This document shows, one piece after another, positions 26,376-35,241 of a stretch of 64,000 nt of DNA. The number at the start of each line of letters is the position of its first letter. Within the stretch, counting starts at the first letter, position 1. Origin of the DNA: Flavobacteriaceae bacterium (GTDB lineage: Bacteria; Bacteroidota; Bacteroidia; Flavobacteriales; Flavobacteriaceae); contig CP046177.1 of assembly GCA_014075215.1 (NCBI GenBank), positions 2,232,501 through 2,296,500 on the forward strand. Reading direction: 5' to 3'. The notes beneath the pieces are model-generated. The model saw nothing but the letters and a program-made list of their open reading frames with translations. It had not been told where the DNA came from and searched no databases. Both the position numbers and the translations under genes were made by a program.

Positions 26376-26882
26376 ATGAAAAAAATATTAATAACAACAT
26401 TATTTTTTATAATTATATTCTCATGTAAAATACAATTAAATAATTTAAATGATACCGAATTATTTGATGGAATTAAATTCAACAATGTATCGCTTAGATC
26501 AATTATGGATTCTAAAGGAGATGTAACTCAAATGAGGGCTTTATTTGGAAATGATATTCAACAGGAAGATAATAATTCTGGTCCATTTATTGGAAAAGAT
26601 ATTTTTAATAGTAAATTTTATTTTCATTATGAAGATGAAACTGATACAGGCCAAGATTTTGATTTGACTTATATAAAGGTCAAAAATTCCTCAGTTATTG
26701 TAAATATAAGAGGCTTGTCTATCAAAATAGGAGATGACAGGAGTAAATTTGGCAGTTTACTATTCAATACTCGTTTTAATGGCTATGTTTTTACAGATCA
26801 AGATACCGGAAGTGTTTCACTGTCTTTTCAAATTGATAATGATACTAATAAAGTTACTGAAATAAAATTTACTGCTTATTAG
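26376..26882 (+). CDS. Small lipoprotein of unknown function
   Basis: The protein has 168 residues with a lipoprotein signal (MKKILITTLFFIIIFSCK; Cys at residue 17). The mature part is beta-strand-rich, with LRSIMDSKGDVTQMRALFG, IGKDIFNSKFYFHYED and ISIKIGDDRSKFG-like segments, and I do not recognise the family. It begins 13 nt after the M23-like remnant and lies before a GH19-like enzyme (the ISKra4-like element now lies in between). Such a place would suit a periplasmic inhibitor or immunity protein for a cell-wall hydrolase, but nothing in the sequence proves it. Confidence 0.6.
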   Translation: MKKILITTLFFIIIFSCKIQLNNLNDTELFDGIKFNNVSLRSIMDSKGDVTQMRALFGNDIQQEDNNSGPFIGKDIFNSKFYFHYEDETDTGQDFDLTYIKVKNSSVIVNIRGLSIKIGDDRSKFGSLLFNTRFNGYVFTDQDTGSVSLSFQIDNDTNKVTEIKFTAY

Positions 26883-26915
26883 AAATGTAAAACGGGTGCA
26901 TAACATTTTGTCGTT

Positions 26916-27857
26916 TTAAGCAGCTTTATTTTTCTCAGTACAGATTAGGTTAACTACTTTGTTCCATTTATCACTCAGTTTAGTTGTTCTTAATGTGAGC
27001 ATATTTTGAGCTCCAATTTTAGACCAACGTTGTCCAGAGAGTTTCATTCTTTTTTGAACAACCTCCCTGTTAGCTGCTTCTATGGCTCCAGATCCTATAA
27101 TACCTGCTCCTGTATTTTGATATTGCTGATAGTCCATACGCGACCTATTTTCGGTATAATATGTGATAAGTTGGCTTTGTTGTTTACGTTGATTTTGCTT
27201 TGTCAATTCTAAGTTTTTGATATTCTCAATGACTTGATTTACTTGACTGTTTTTTAGTAGTTGCTCCTGTTGACCAACCCAACTGTTATATGACTCTTGA
27301 TTAGAGAGACAAACCTTAGCAAAATCGTGTAAATGTTCTAAAGCATGATACCAATCCAATATTTGTGTGGCAAAAGGGTAATGTTGATCTACCCATTTCC
27401 ATATCCATCTAGCACCATCACCAACAAAAATCAGTCGCTTATCAATACTCCTGTAACAGCCTAAGTATCTATCCATTCTATCTGTAAACTTATCAGCTTT
27501 GCCTAAATATGCTTCATACAACGAATGGCGTATCCATCCACGTTTATTTGATATGTCCATACAGCTACTCTGTTTAAAAATTCTGCCTAATTTTACTTCT
27601 TTCCAAGCCTCTTCCCGAGTGAAAAGCATCGACCCATCGACCATAGCATATATGCACTCTTGGTTATCTACCTTAAGAATATCAGGTTCAACGGCATCAA
27701 CCTCCAATACTTTTTCTTGCTCTAATAAACCACCATAAAAGTCTGTGACTCTGTAAAGCTGCATCGCATTGACTGAAACACCTAGAAGATTCGATAAAAC
27801 TTCATGACCATCTCCATAACAATCGTTTTGACCAATATAAATCATTTTGTCTTGCAT
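26916..27857 (-). CDS. ISKra4-like transposase, catalytic ORF (copy 1)
   Basis: The 313-residue protein has a DDE pattern: YAMVDGSMLF, then RLIFVGDGARWIWKW and ILDWYHALEH, and finally GSGAIEAANREVVQKRMKLSGQRWS, as in ISKra4-family transposases. Family members are longer, and the sequence upstream of the ATG (THPFSEKVNGFKISPYMQ) is open and joins the 70-aa ORF through a run of nine A residues. I infer that the active enzyme is a fusion made by slippage there. Confidence 0.82.
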   Translation of the reverse strand: MQDKMIYIGQNDCYGDGHEVLSNLLGVSVNAMQLYRVTDFYGGLLEQEKVLEVDAVEPDILKVDNQECIYAMVDGSMLFTREEAWKEVKLGRIFKQSSCMDISNKRGWIRHSLYEAYLGKADKFTDRMDRYLGCYRSIDKRLIFVGDGARWIWKWVDQHYPFATQILDWYHALEHLHDFAKVCLSNQESYNSWVGQQEQLLKNSQVNQVIENIKNLELTKQNQRKQQSQLITYYTENRSRMDYQQYQNTGAGIIGSGAIEAANREVVQKRMKLSGQRWSKIGAQNMLTLRTTKLSDKWNKVVNLICTEKNKAA

Positions 27858-27909
27858 ATAGGGACTTATCTTAAATCCATTGACTTTTTCACTAAAGGGA
27901 TGAGTGTTG

Positions 27910-28122
27910 TTAATCTCTATCTTTCCGTAACGTGATAAGTTTTTTTTTACGCCTGTCTTTAGATGGTTCGCTTATACTTCTCTCTAAAACCTCTCGACCA
28001 TAGTCCGTCCATATTTGATCAAAAGTCTTTTCGTAATCATAGTAACTCTTTATGTTTGATAATTTTGCTATCGCTTGATAACGCTTCTTGGCTTGGGCTA
28101 AAAATTCCTCTTCGCTAATCAT
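27910..28122 (-). CDS. ISKra4-like transposase, N-terminal ORF (copy 1)
   Basis: This is a 70-residue helical, basic protein (MISEEEFLAQAKKRYQAI, SYYDYEKTFDQIWTDYGREV) corresponding to the N-terminal part of ISKra4-type transposases. Near its end, nine A residues (27,940-27,948 on the complement) would, on a net shift of one base, join it to the catalytic ORF. Confidence 0.7.
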   Translation of the reverse strand: MISEEEFLAQAKKRYQAIAKLSNIKSYYDYEKTFDQIWTDYGREVLERSISEPSKDRRKKKLITLRKDRD

Positions 28123-28230
28123 AATGGTGTCGCTTTTAAAAGTTAATCCTTAAAAATAACTATTTCGCGACAAAATGTTATGCACCCTGTAAAACTATAA
28201 GAAAATGAGTTCTGTTTTTATTTGTATTCA

Positions 28231-28932
28231 ATGGTAAAGAAAACCCATCGGGAGATCTGTGTAGACAAATGTGAAACGACCAAAGATGATCTAAAAAAGG
28301 TATTTACGGATACCGATGAAGATATTTTAGAAGAAATAGCAGATGCTATTAACAAACACGGAAAAGACTACGGTATTGATACTGATGAAAAACTACAACA
28401 CTTTCTGGCACAAGCCGGACATGAAAGTAGTTTTGCTCCCGCAGGAAAAGACGAGTTTGAAGCTTTTGAAGAAAACCTGAATTACAGGTGGGCCAAGCTA
28501 GGAACTAAGGATTACTGGGAAAAATACTTTAATACTGTTGCCAGTCCTACGGCAGATTCCACAAAAGCAAACCCCAACGATTATAAGCGAGATTCTACAT
28601 CTATATATGTAAACAAACAAAAATTTGCAAATAGAGTGTATGATGATACTTACAGAAGCGCAAAAACTAAATTAGGAAACGTAAATACCGGAGATGGTTA
28701 TAAATTCAGGGGACGCGGTATTTTTCAGCTAACAGGAAGGTATAACTACCAGTTGTTTACTACATACTATCAAAGCAGGTATGGTAGCACATTGGATTTT
28801 ACTACCAATCCGGGCTTGGTTGCTTCCGATACATTCACAGAATACACCAGGGCATCGCCCATTCTGACTTTATGCAGATATATAAAGGAATCTATAAATT
28901 CCAGTTCTTTTTTCAAAGCAATCAAATCATAA
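28231..28932 (+). pseudogene. GH19 chitinase-like endolysin, 3'-truncated
   Basis: From ATG 28,231 the protein shows GH19 features: LQHFLAQAGHESSF with the catalytic Glu, NLNYRW, KFANRVYDDTY and the family block KFRGRGIFQLTGRYNY. After TNPGLVAS (about 28,830) the sequence no longer fits GH19; it is the antisense of a LytS-type kinase gene. The last ~35 residues are therefore foreign and the C-terminal part of the fold is missing. GH19 enzymes cut chitin or, in phage and injection-system contexts, peptidoglycan. There is no signal peptide. The upstream IS lies only 36 bp before this start. Confidence 0.7.
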
Positions 28933-29570
28933 TTTTTACTTTGTAAAAAATAGCGGTATACTTTCGATAGTTTACGTGTAAATTCTTCGGCGGCATTGGG
29001 ATTGTGTTTTATTTCCGAAATCAATACATTCAGACTGTTAAACAAAAAATGAGGGTTTACCTGATTTTGCAATACCCGATAATCTGCCTTGAGTTTTTCT
29101 TGTTTATAATGTTCGGCTTTCAATAACGAGTTCTGCCATTGCTGGAAAAAATTGATGGTCATGGAAACCCCAATAAAAACCAATAAAAAAACAACCGAAC
29201 CTACAAATATAATGACAGGCGCACGGGGATAGACCAATGACTGCCCATTAATGAAATACCAAACCGTAAAAGGAAGAGCAATAGAAATAAGAGCCCACAG
29301 AATAATAAAAACGAATTGAATAACCATTCGTTTTTTAGGAAAATCGAACCATGGTAGTTTTTGATTCAAATAACGGTCAAAAAACAGACTTCCCTCGGTA
29401 CTCATATTAAATAACAAAATGTAAAAAAACAGAAAGACTTGTCTAGAAATGGTCGAGTTATATTTTATATCATTGTCGTGCATAACAAAACTCACCAATT
29501 TCAATACAAGAATGGCGTATAACGAAACCAATACGATACGAATCAACATCTTTCTGATACTCTTTGTCAT
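28770..29570 (-). pseudogene. LytS/YehU-type sensor histidine kinase, 3'-truncated
   Basis: From the ATG at 29,570 the protein has four membrane segments and then the His_kinase block RVLQNQVNPHFLFNSLNVLISEI with the phospho-accepting His, followed by KKELEFIDSFIYLHKVRMGDALVYSVNV. The ATP-binding HATPase_c domain that should follow is absent: from about 28,835 the frame runs through the reverse of the GH19 gene. The LytTR response regulator that normally accompanies such kinases is also missing. Its 3' end was evidently lost at the same junction that truncated GH19. Confidence 0.75.
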
Positions 29571-29595
29571 TTGTAATTTCAACAAATCTAACTAG

Positions 29596-29755
29596 GGCGT
29601 GTTAACACTAAGCCAAAAATTGTCTTTTTTGCTCTTTTTCTGCCTTTTTTCGTTAGTTTTTTTAAACGTAGCTCGGCTATGTTCTGCAAAAACTGCCTCA
29701 AAATCCAAAAAAATAGCTAAAAAATCCATGATTCTCGTTTAGTGTTAACACGCCC
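29596..29755. repeat. 160-bp MITE-like element with TA duplication
   Basis: Perfect 17-bp inverted ends GGGCGTGTTAACACTAA lie at 29,596 and, inverted, at 29,755, flanked by TA on both sides. There is no ORF. It sits between the kinase and the outer-membrane barrel genes. Confidence 0.75.
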
Positions 29756-29790
29756 TAATAAAATAAAAATTAACTTCTTCTATTTTATAT

Positions 29791-30703
29791 CTATTTTCCT
29801 TTAGGTGGAACCCATACAATCCCAACATTGAAAAATGGAGCGGCTTCTGAATCAAATTCCAGCACATTATCATCAGCACCTACAAAGTTATACCTTTGGT
29901 TGGTACTGAGTCCGTCATAAGCTTCCAAACGGAGGATTTTGGTTAATTGATAATTAGCCAGAACCCCAAAATAGGCACGCGAATAATTTATTTTATCCAC
30001 ATCGGGCAAATTCCTATCTCGGATATTAAAATTAGCTCCATTAAGTGCATACTTCAGCCCCAATTCCAACTTTTCATCGGGCAATAGCGCATAGGTGTAT
30101 TTAAAATTCACGGGTAAGATAGCATTCACTTCGTGTTTATTGTTTTTGTACTGAAAATTAAGAACAGGTAACACTCTAGGAGTTCCAAAACGATTCGTAT
30201 TGGCAACACCAGCACCTATTTAACTTATCATTTAGTGTTCTTGTTGCAATTACAGCCCCTTGAAAAACAAAATCACCTGAACTTAACTTTTCTTCAAAAT
30301 CTGACACAAGAGTAGGTTTTAGATTGACCATTAATCCCCATTTTTTATTCCATTGGTGTAGTATTACTAATTGATAATAAAATTCTTGTAATTTTTTATC
30401 ATAAGGGTTTGAGGCTAAAGAAGGAAAATCATTCATCGTAGCTTCTACAAAACCGTAGCCTACACCATTAATCAATACCGTTTTATTGTTTTTTAACCTT
30501 TTTGGAAAATTTACAAAAACACCAAATTCTTGAAAATCTATCTCTTGATTTTCAGAACCGTCTTTTACTTCAGATTTTAAGTAATTGTTGTACTGAATTC
30601 CTGCCAATTTAAAATCTTGACCATACCCTTCTGCCACTAAAACGACCATTAATAAAGTAAGAAAACCCACTTTATTAATGGTTCTTATTTTGTTAAAATG
30701 CAT
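29791..30703 (-). pseudogene. Outer-membrane beta-barrel protein (DUF6268-like), frameshifted
   Basis: ATG 30,703 starts a protein with a signal peptide (GFLTLLMVVLVAEGYGQ) and alternating beta strands (LINGVGYGFVEA, WGLMVNLKPTLVSDFEE, FVFQGAVIATRTL). The frame breaks at about 30,215 in TTAAATAGG; the next frame continues IGAGVANTNRFGTPRVLPVLNFQYK and ends with a strand typical of barrel C-termini (FFNVGIVWVPPKGK). A change in the A-run there would restore one ~300-residue protein. The overall pattern is that of the DUF6268 barrels of Bacteroidota. Function is unknown. Confidence 0.65.
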
Positions 30704-30708
30704 ATATC

Positions 30709-31071
30709 TTATTTCTCAACCCAAGTAATGGTTTTGTTAAAAAATCCAACGGATAATTCAATATTCAATTCCTTTTTATTTGGAATAAATGTTGTGTCGT
30801 ACCATTTCTTACGTTTTGGAGAATATACTTTGCCTTTCCATTGCCCTTCTACCTGTTTTACATCTTTAACCATTAATTTCCCTATTTCAGCTTTTTCATT
30901 GTTAGATGAAACTATCTTTCCTGTATAGGCTTCATTTTCTTGTGCTATTTTAATAACGGTGTTTTGTTTTCCAACAACCCATTCTCCAACTACACTTTCT
31001 GATTGTGCATAAATAGTGATGCTAAATAATGTCATTAATACTAATGTAATTACGTTTCTTAAATTTTTCAT
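30709..31071 (-). CDS. DUF2147 family secreted protein
   Basis: The protein has 120 residues with a signal peptide (VITLVLMTLFSITIYAQ). The mature part, GEWVVGKQNTVIKIAQENEAYTGKI ... GKVYSPKRKKWYDTTF, matches the DUF2147 family, which is common in Bacteroidota and usually annotated without function. It lies 5 nt upstream of the broken barrel gene on the same strand, so they form a unit. Confidence 0.75.
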   Translation of the reverse strand: MKNLRNVITLVLMTLFSITIYAQSESVVGEWVVGKQNTVIKIAQENEAYTGKIVSSNNEKAEIGKLMVKDVKQVEGQWKGKVYSPKRKKWYDTTFIPNKKELNIELSVGFFNKTITWVEK

Positions 31072-31081
31072 TTTATTGTTT

Positions 31082-31984
31082 TTACTTGTTTAAACTGTTG
31101 TGCATTTTAAATAATGCTGATTTTAATATTGTTGATATTTCTATCAAAGAAAATTTGTTGATGTATTGAATTACAGTTAAAGCAGATATCTTAGATATTA
31201 TTCTTGTTTTAAATCCTTCAAAAGTTTTAGCATAGTTTCTTCGAATCATAAACTGGTCATATAATTGTGAGAACAAAGTTTCTATACGTTTTCTAGATTT
31301 TCTAAAAATATAAGCTTGTTTCTTATACTGATTTTGATTATTTCTCATTGGTGTATTTAATTTAATATCATAGGTTTCAAATAAATTAAGTTGAACTTCT
31401 GCGGATAAATATCCTCTATCACCAATTAAAGTAGCGCTTTTAATCTGCATTTTAACCGCTTTAAGATAATTGATATCATGTACAGATGCTGGACTAAAAT
31501 CGATACTCTGAAAAACACCGCTCACAGAACAAATTGCGTGCAACTTATACCCGTAATAATTAGTACCTTGAGATGCACAATAACCTTTGTCTGGAAAGGT
31601 ATGCATTGTTTCTTTGCAGATTTTAGAACGATAACTCCTTGATAATTTGCAAACTTCCAAAGGCATACTGTCAACGATAAAATAATTCTCAAATTCATTA
31701 AAGTAGGAAGCTAATTTTAATCGAATACTGTCCAAATGATCTAATAATCTACGCCTTCTTTTGTTATAAACATTTCGTTCTATTTTCTGGTAAATTGCAA
31801 TTGGGAGTTTCCTAAACAAATCATTCTCGCTATCAATTCCCATAAATTCTACCGTTAAACTTAAACTGATGAGTTCTAAATCACTAAGTTTAGGTTCACG
31901 CCTTTGATAAATTAAAAGTTGTTCTTTTGATATTTTTCTTAATACTTCCAATATTCTTTCGTAATTTGCATTTAAGTTGTTCAT
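31082..31984 (-). CDS. IS982-family transposase
   Basis: The protein has 300 residues with the IS982 pattern: EFENYFIVDSMPLEVCK (first Asp), YYGYKLHAICSVSGV, ATLIGDRGYLS (second Asp) and FRKSRKRIETLFSQL (Glu). It is full length for the family. The last codons run past the left inverted repeat into flanking DNA. Confidence 0.85.
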   Translation of the reverse strand: MNNLNANYERILEVLRKISKEQLLIYQRREPKLSDLELISLSLTVEFMGIDSENDLFRKLPIAIYQKIERNVYNKRRRRLLDHLDSIRLKLASYFNEFENYFIVDSMPLEVCKLSRSYRSKICKETMHTFPDKGYCASQGTNYYGYKLHAICSVSGVFQSIDFSPASVHDINYLKAVKMQIKSATLIGDRGYLSAEVQLNLFETYDIKLNTPMRNNQNQYKKQAYIFRKSRKRIETLFSQLYDQFMIRRNYAKTFEGFKTRIISKISALTVIQYINKFSLIEISTILKSALFKMHNSLNK

Positions 31985-32065
31985 TATAAATGATTTGTGA
32001 TTAAATCAATTTACTGATTTTCAGTAAGATGAACAACTTTTTTGTCCTAAATCATAATGCACAAC
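31097..32065. mobile_element. IS982-family insertion sequence
   Basis: Inverted ends GTTGTGCATT are visible at 31,097 and, inverted, at 32,065, about 969 bp apart. I could not identify a target duplication. Its right end abuts the 5'-truncated ABC transporter fragment, and its left end lies just upstream of the DUF2147 gene. Confidence 0.75.
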
Positions 32066-32510
32066 GGGTTATATCTTATTAGGTAAAGAAGTTTCACCTG
32101 AAAATGCGGCTAAATTCTGCCGGGAATATGGATTAAATAAATTTATCAAAGAATTCCCACAAGGGTATGCCACAATTTTAGGTGAAGAAGGAATTAATTT
32201 ATCAGGTGGGCAAAAACAGATCATTGCTCTTGCAAGAGTATTATACAAACAACCGCAACTACTTATTTTAGATGAGGCTACTTCTGCTATGGATAGAAAA
32301 ACAGAGAAGTTTAGTATTGATCTTATTTCTGGGTTAAAACAGAAGATGGGAATTTTATTTATTTCTCATCGCCTGGAAACACTAAAAAAATATGCTGATA
32401 CAATTTATGTTTTAGAAAATGGCACTATAACTAACAGCGGAAATCATCAGCAACTCTTGAAGACTCCTAATTTTTACAGTGAATATTGGGGTTCTATTAA
32501 CACCGATTAA
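32066..32510 (+). pseudogene. ABC transporter ATPase, C-terminal fragment
   Basis: From the right end of IS982 the frame reads GYILLGKEVSPENAAKFCRE, then the signature LSGGQKQ, Walker B LLILDEATSAMD and the switch His in LFISHRLE. This is the second half of the nucleotide-binding domain of an exporter-type ABC protein (the peptidase/bacteriocin or lipid exporter group). The membrane domain and Walker A are missing, so it is not functional. Confidence 0.75.
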
Positions 32511-32653
32511 ACGAGCTTTCATATTTTGCTGCTTTTCTATGTCATTTATATAAAGAATAACTCCAATTTTCACATTAATTCAAAAAATTTAAACAGACAC
32601 CTTCGAATGAAATTTTGTACATTTATTGATATAATTTTTAGCTAAAACTGATT

Positions 32654-34255
32654 GTGAATAGTAAGATAATTCCATTTTATTGTTTTATCATATTGTTTTC
32701 TTTTTGTCAAAAGAAAGAATCAAAATATACTAGTTCCCAGGTATTTCGATACAATGAACATTCCAATATTACTTCATTAGATCCGGCATTTGCAAAAGAC
32801 CAAAGAAATATATGGGCAGTACATCAACTGTATAATGGGCTGGTGCAATTGAACGATTCTTTGCGTATTGAACCTGACATTGCAAAACGTTGGAATATTT
32901 CCAAAGACGGAAAAACATATACATTTACGTTAAGAGATGACGTCTATTTTCACAAGCATCAATTATTTGGTGCTAAGGCTACAAGAAGGGTAAAAGCCGC
33001 CGATTTTGTATATAGTTTTGAGAGGTTGACAACTCCTGAAGTGGCTTCACCCGGGGGGTGGGCCATGCAGCATGTAAACGATTTCAGAGCGTTGAATGAT
33101 TCCGTTTTTCAAATACAGCTTAAAAAAACGTTTCCGCCTTTTTTAGGTTTACTGGCAATGAAATATTGCGCTGTGGTTTCCAAGGAAGCCGTAACGTATT
33201 TTGGGGATGAATACAGAGCAAACCCTATAGGAACAGGCCCTTTTCAGTATAAGTTGTAGGTAGAAAACACCAAGCTGGTTTTAAGAAGAAATCCAAATTA
33301 TTTTGAGAAAGATGATAAAGGGAATAGATTGCCCTATCTGGAAGCTATAGCGATCACTTTTTTACCGGATAAGCAAAGCGAGTTTTTACAATTTATCCAG
33401 GGGAACCTGGATTTTATGAAGAGCCTGGATGCTTCGTACAAAGATGATATACTGTCAAATAACGGGCAGTTAAAAGAGAAATATAAAAAACAGATAGTCA
33501 TGCAAACAGGGCCGTATTTAAATACGGAATATCTGGGTTTTTATTTGGGAAGAAATGAAGAATCAGCCATTAAAAATAAGTGGCTTCGGCAGGCAATTAA
33601 TTATGGATTTGACAGGAAAAAGATGATAACATTTTTGAGAAACGGCATTGGAGCTCCGGCATTGAACGGTTTTATTCCTAAAGGGCTACCTTCTTTTAAT
33701 GGACAAAAAGGCTATGAATACAATCCTGACAAAGCCAAAAAACTTATGAAAAGATATATTAAAGAAACTCAAAATTCATCACCGGAAATCACCATTACTA
33801 CAAATAGTAATTACCTGGATTTATGTGAATTTATTCAGCGAGAACTGGAAAAGATAGGCCTTTCTGTAAACATCAACGTTATTTCGCCTTCTACCTTACG
33901 CCAGGGTAAGGCGAATGGGAAACTTCCTGTTTTTAGAGCCAGTTGGATTGCCGATTACCCGGATGCGGAAAATTACCTGTCTTTGTTCTACAGTAAAAAT
34001 TTTACACCTAACGGGCCTAATTATACCCACTTCAAAAATGATACTTTTGATGCACTTTACGAACAATCTGTTTCCGAAGTAGTCATGGAAAAACGACACC
34101 GGCTATACCAAAAAATGGATAGTATTTTAATTGCAGAAGCCCCGATAGTTCCATTGTATTATGATAAAGTGATTCGTTTTAATCAAAAAAATATAGTTGG
34201 ATTAGGAATAAACGCCATAGATATGTTACACCTGAAAAGGGCCAGGAAATATTGA
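32654..34255 (+). pseudogene. Peptide-type ABC substrate-binding lipoprotein with an in-frame TAG
   Basis: GTG 32,654 starts a lipoprotein signal (IIPFYCFIILFSFCQK). The protein matches OppA/DppA-type SBP_bac_5 proteins: NITSLDPAFAKDQ, RWNISKDGKTYTFTLRDDVYFH, NPIGTGPFQYKL, LRQAINYGFDRKKMI, SWIADYPDAENYL. TAG 33,257-33,259 interrupts it; the same frame continues VENTKLVLRRNPNYFE, normal family sequence right after a residue that is usually Trp or similar. One G-to-A change of TGG would explain it. Read through, it is full length (~533 residues). No permease genes are near. Confidence 0.8.
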
Positions 34256-34256
34256 T

Positions 34257-34523
34257 TTGATTAGTGTTTGTTTTGCTTTATATCGGGAAAAACGCGAAGA
34301 ATTTGAAACGGAATATGACACTTTTAAACTCGGAGTTTTGATTCGGCAAGCAAGAGAAGAAAAAGGGCTTACCCAAGATCAGTTGGCTGAATTGGCAGGA
34401 ACAAATAAATCTTACATCTCAAAGTTGGAAAGGAACTTAAAGGACATCCGTTTTTCAACTTTGCAGCGAATTATAAACGAAGGGCTGGGTGCGCACCTGG
34501 ATATATCTATCAGGTTTGAATAA
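34257..34523 (+). CDS. HigA-like XRE antitoxin, apparently 5'-truncated
   Basis: The 88 residues contain a helix-turn-helix (LIRQAREEKGLTQDQLAELAGTNKSYISKLERN) followed by LSTLQRI-like and LGAHLDISIRF, typical of HigA-type antitoxins. Family members begin with a segment before KREEFE that is absent here; instead the frame starts at a TTG 1 nt after the preceding gene with unrelated residues. No HigB-like toxin is next to it. It is an orphan and may be a remnant. Confidence 0.6.
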   Translation: MISVCFALYREKREEFETEYDTFKLGVLIRQAREEKGLTQDQLAELAGTNKSYISKLERNLKDIRFSTLQRIINEGLGAHLDISIRFE

Positions 34524-35076
34524 AGGGATCTATGGAAAATAGGTATATAACTTGTATTTACATTGATTTGAAAAAGATCTCTAATACCAAAAAGAATACT
34601 AAAGTATAACAAAGTGGTAGATTTTTCGGAGGTATATCAAAATACGAGTTCTTTAATTTTCTGTTTCATACGTTTTTTAACATCCGTAGGGTAGGAACGC
34701 TCTCCCATAAAAACATCTGCCATAGCTTCACAAAAACGTTGTCCATATCTTTTCAATAACAGATTTCTGATGGTTTTTTGCTCGTAGAAAAATTTGGCCA
34801 ACCATTCACCTGTTTTTAGTTCCGGAAGTAATTTTTCTTGTAATTTTTCGATATAAATTCTTTCAGCCTCGTTTGTATTTGACGGAGCTTCCACAATGGC
34901 TTGCGCTGCTAACATCCCGCTGTAAATAGCATTGGAAATCCCTTCTGCGGTAACCTTTAGATTAGCAAATAGAAATAATTACTTAAAATAAAAACATAAT
35001 AGTTATGATGAAATTTCTTTTTTTGCTTCTTTTTTTCTTTGTTAATAACTCTTATTTTGTTGATAACCAAAAACAC

Positions 35077-35148
35077 AAAAGAACGGAGTGAACTTTAGCG
35101 GCCAGCTAGCTTTTTAGAGCCATCCCCCGTATTAGTCTCCGTTCTTTT
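35077..35148 (+). ncRNA. Candidate bridge RNA hairpin of the IS110 element
   Basis: A 12-bp perfect stem AAAAGAACGGAG / CTCCGTTCTTTT encloses a 48-nt loop rich in GC relative to its surroundings, within the non-coding part upstream of the recombinase. In IS110 elements such as IS621 this region encodes the bridge RNA. The structure is seen; the function is inferred, and the full RNA may extend beyond these limits. Confidence 0.5.
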
Positions 35149-35241
35149 TAAAAGTTACTTAGAACCATATAGAATTTCAGTTTCTGCCCTTATTAAAGGT
35201 CTTAGTTTAAGTAACTATTATTAATATCTAATTACAAAATT

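Larger units (their letters stand above)
26894..28187. mobile_element. ISKra4-like insertion sequence, copy 1 (1,294 bp)
   Basis: The ends are inverted repeats beginning GGGTGCATAACATTTTGTCG. An 8-bp target duplication TGTAAAAC flanks the element (26,886-26,893 and 28,188-28,195). An element of the same length with the same encoded proteins is at 53,118-54,411, so transposition is recent. Confidence 0.9.

Noticed and set aside
35077..35148. Simple Rho-independent terminator
   Set aside because: The loop is 48 nt long and the stem lies upstream of the IS110 recombinase gene it would have to be transcribed with; a structured guide RNA fits better.
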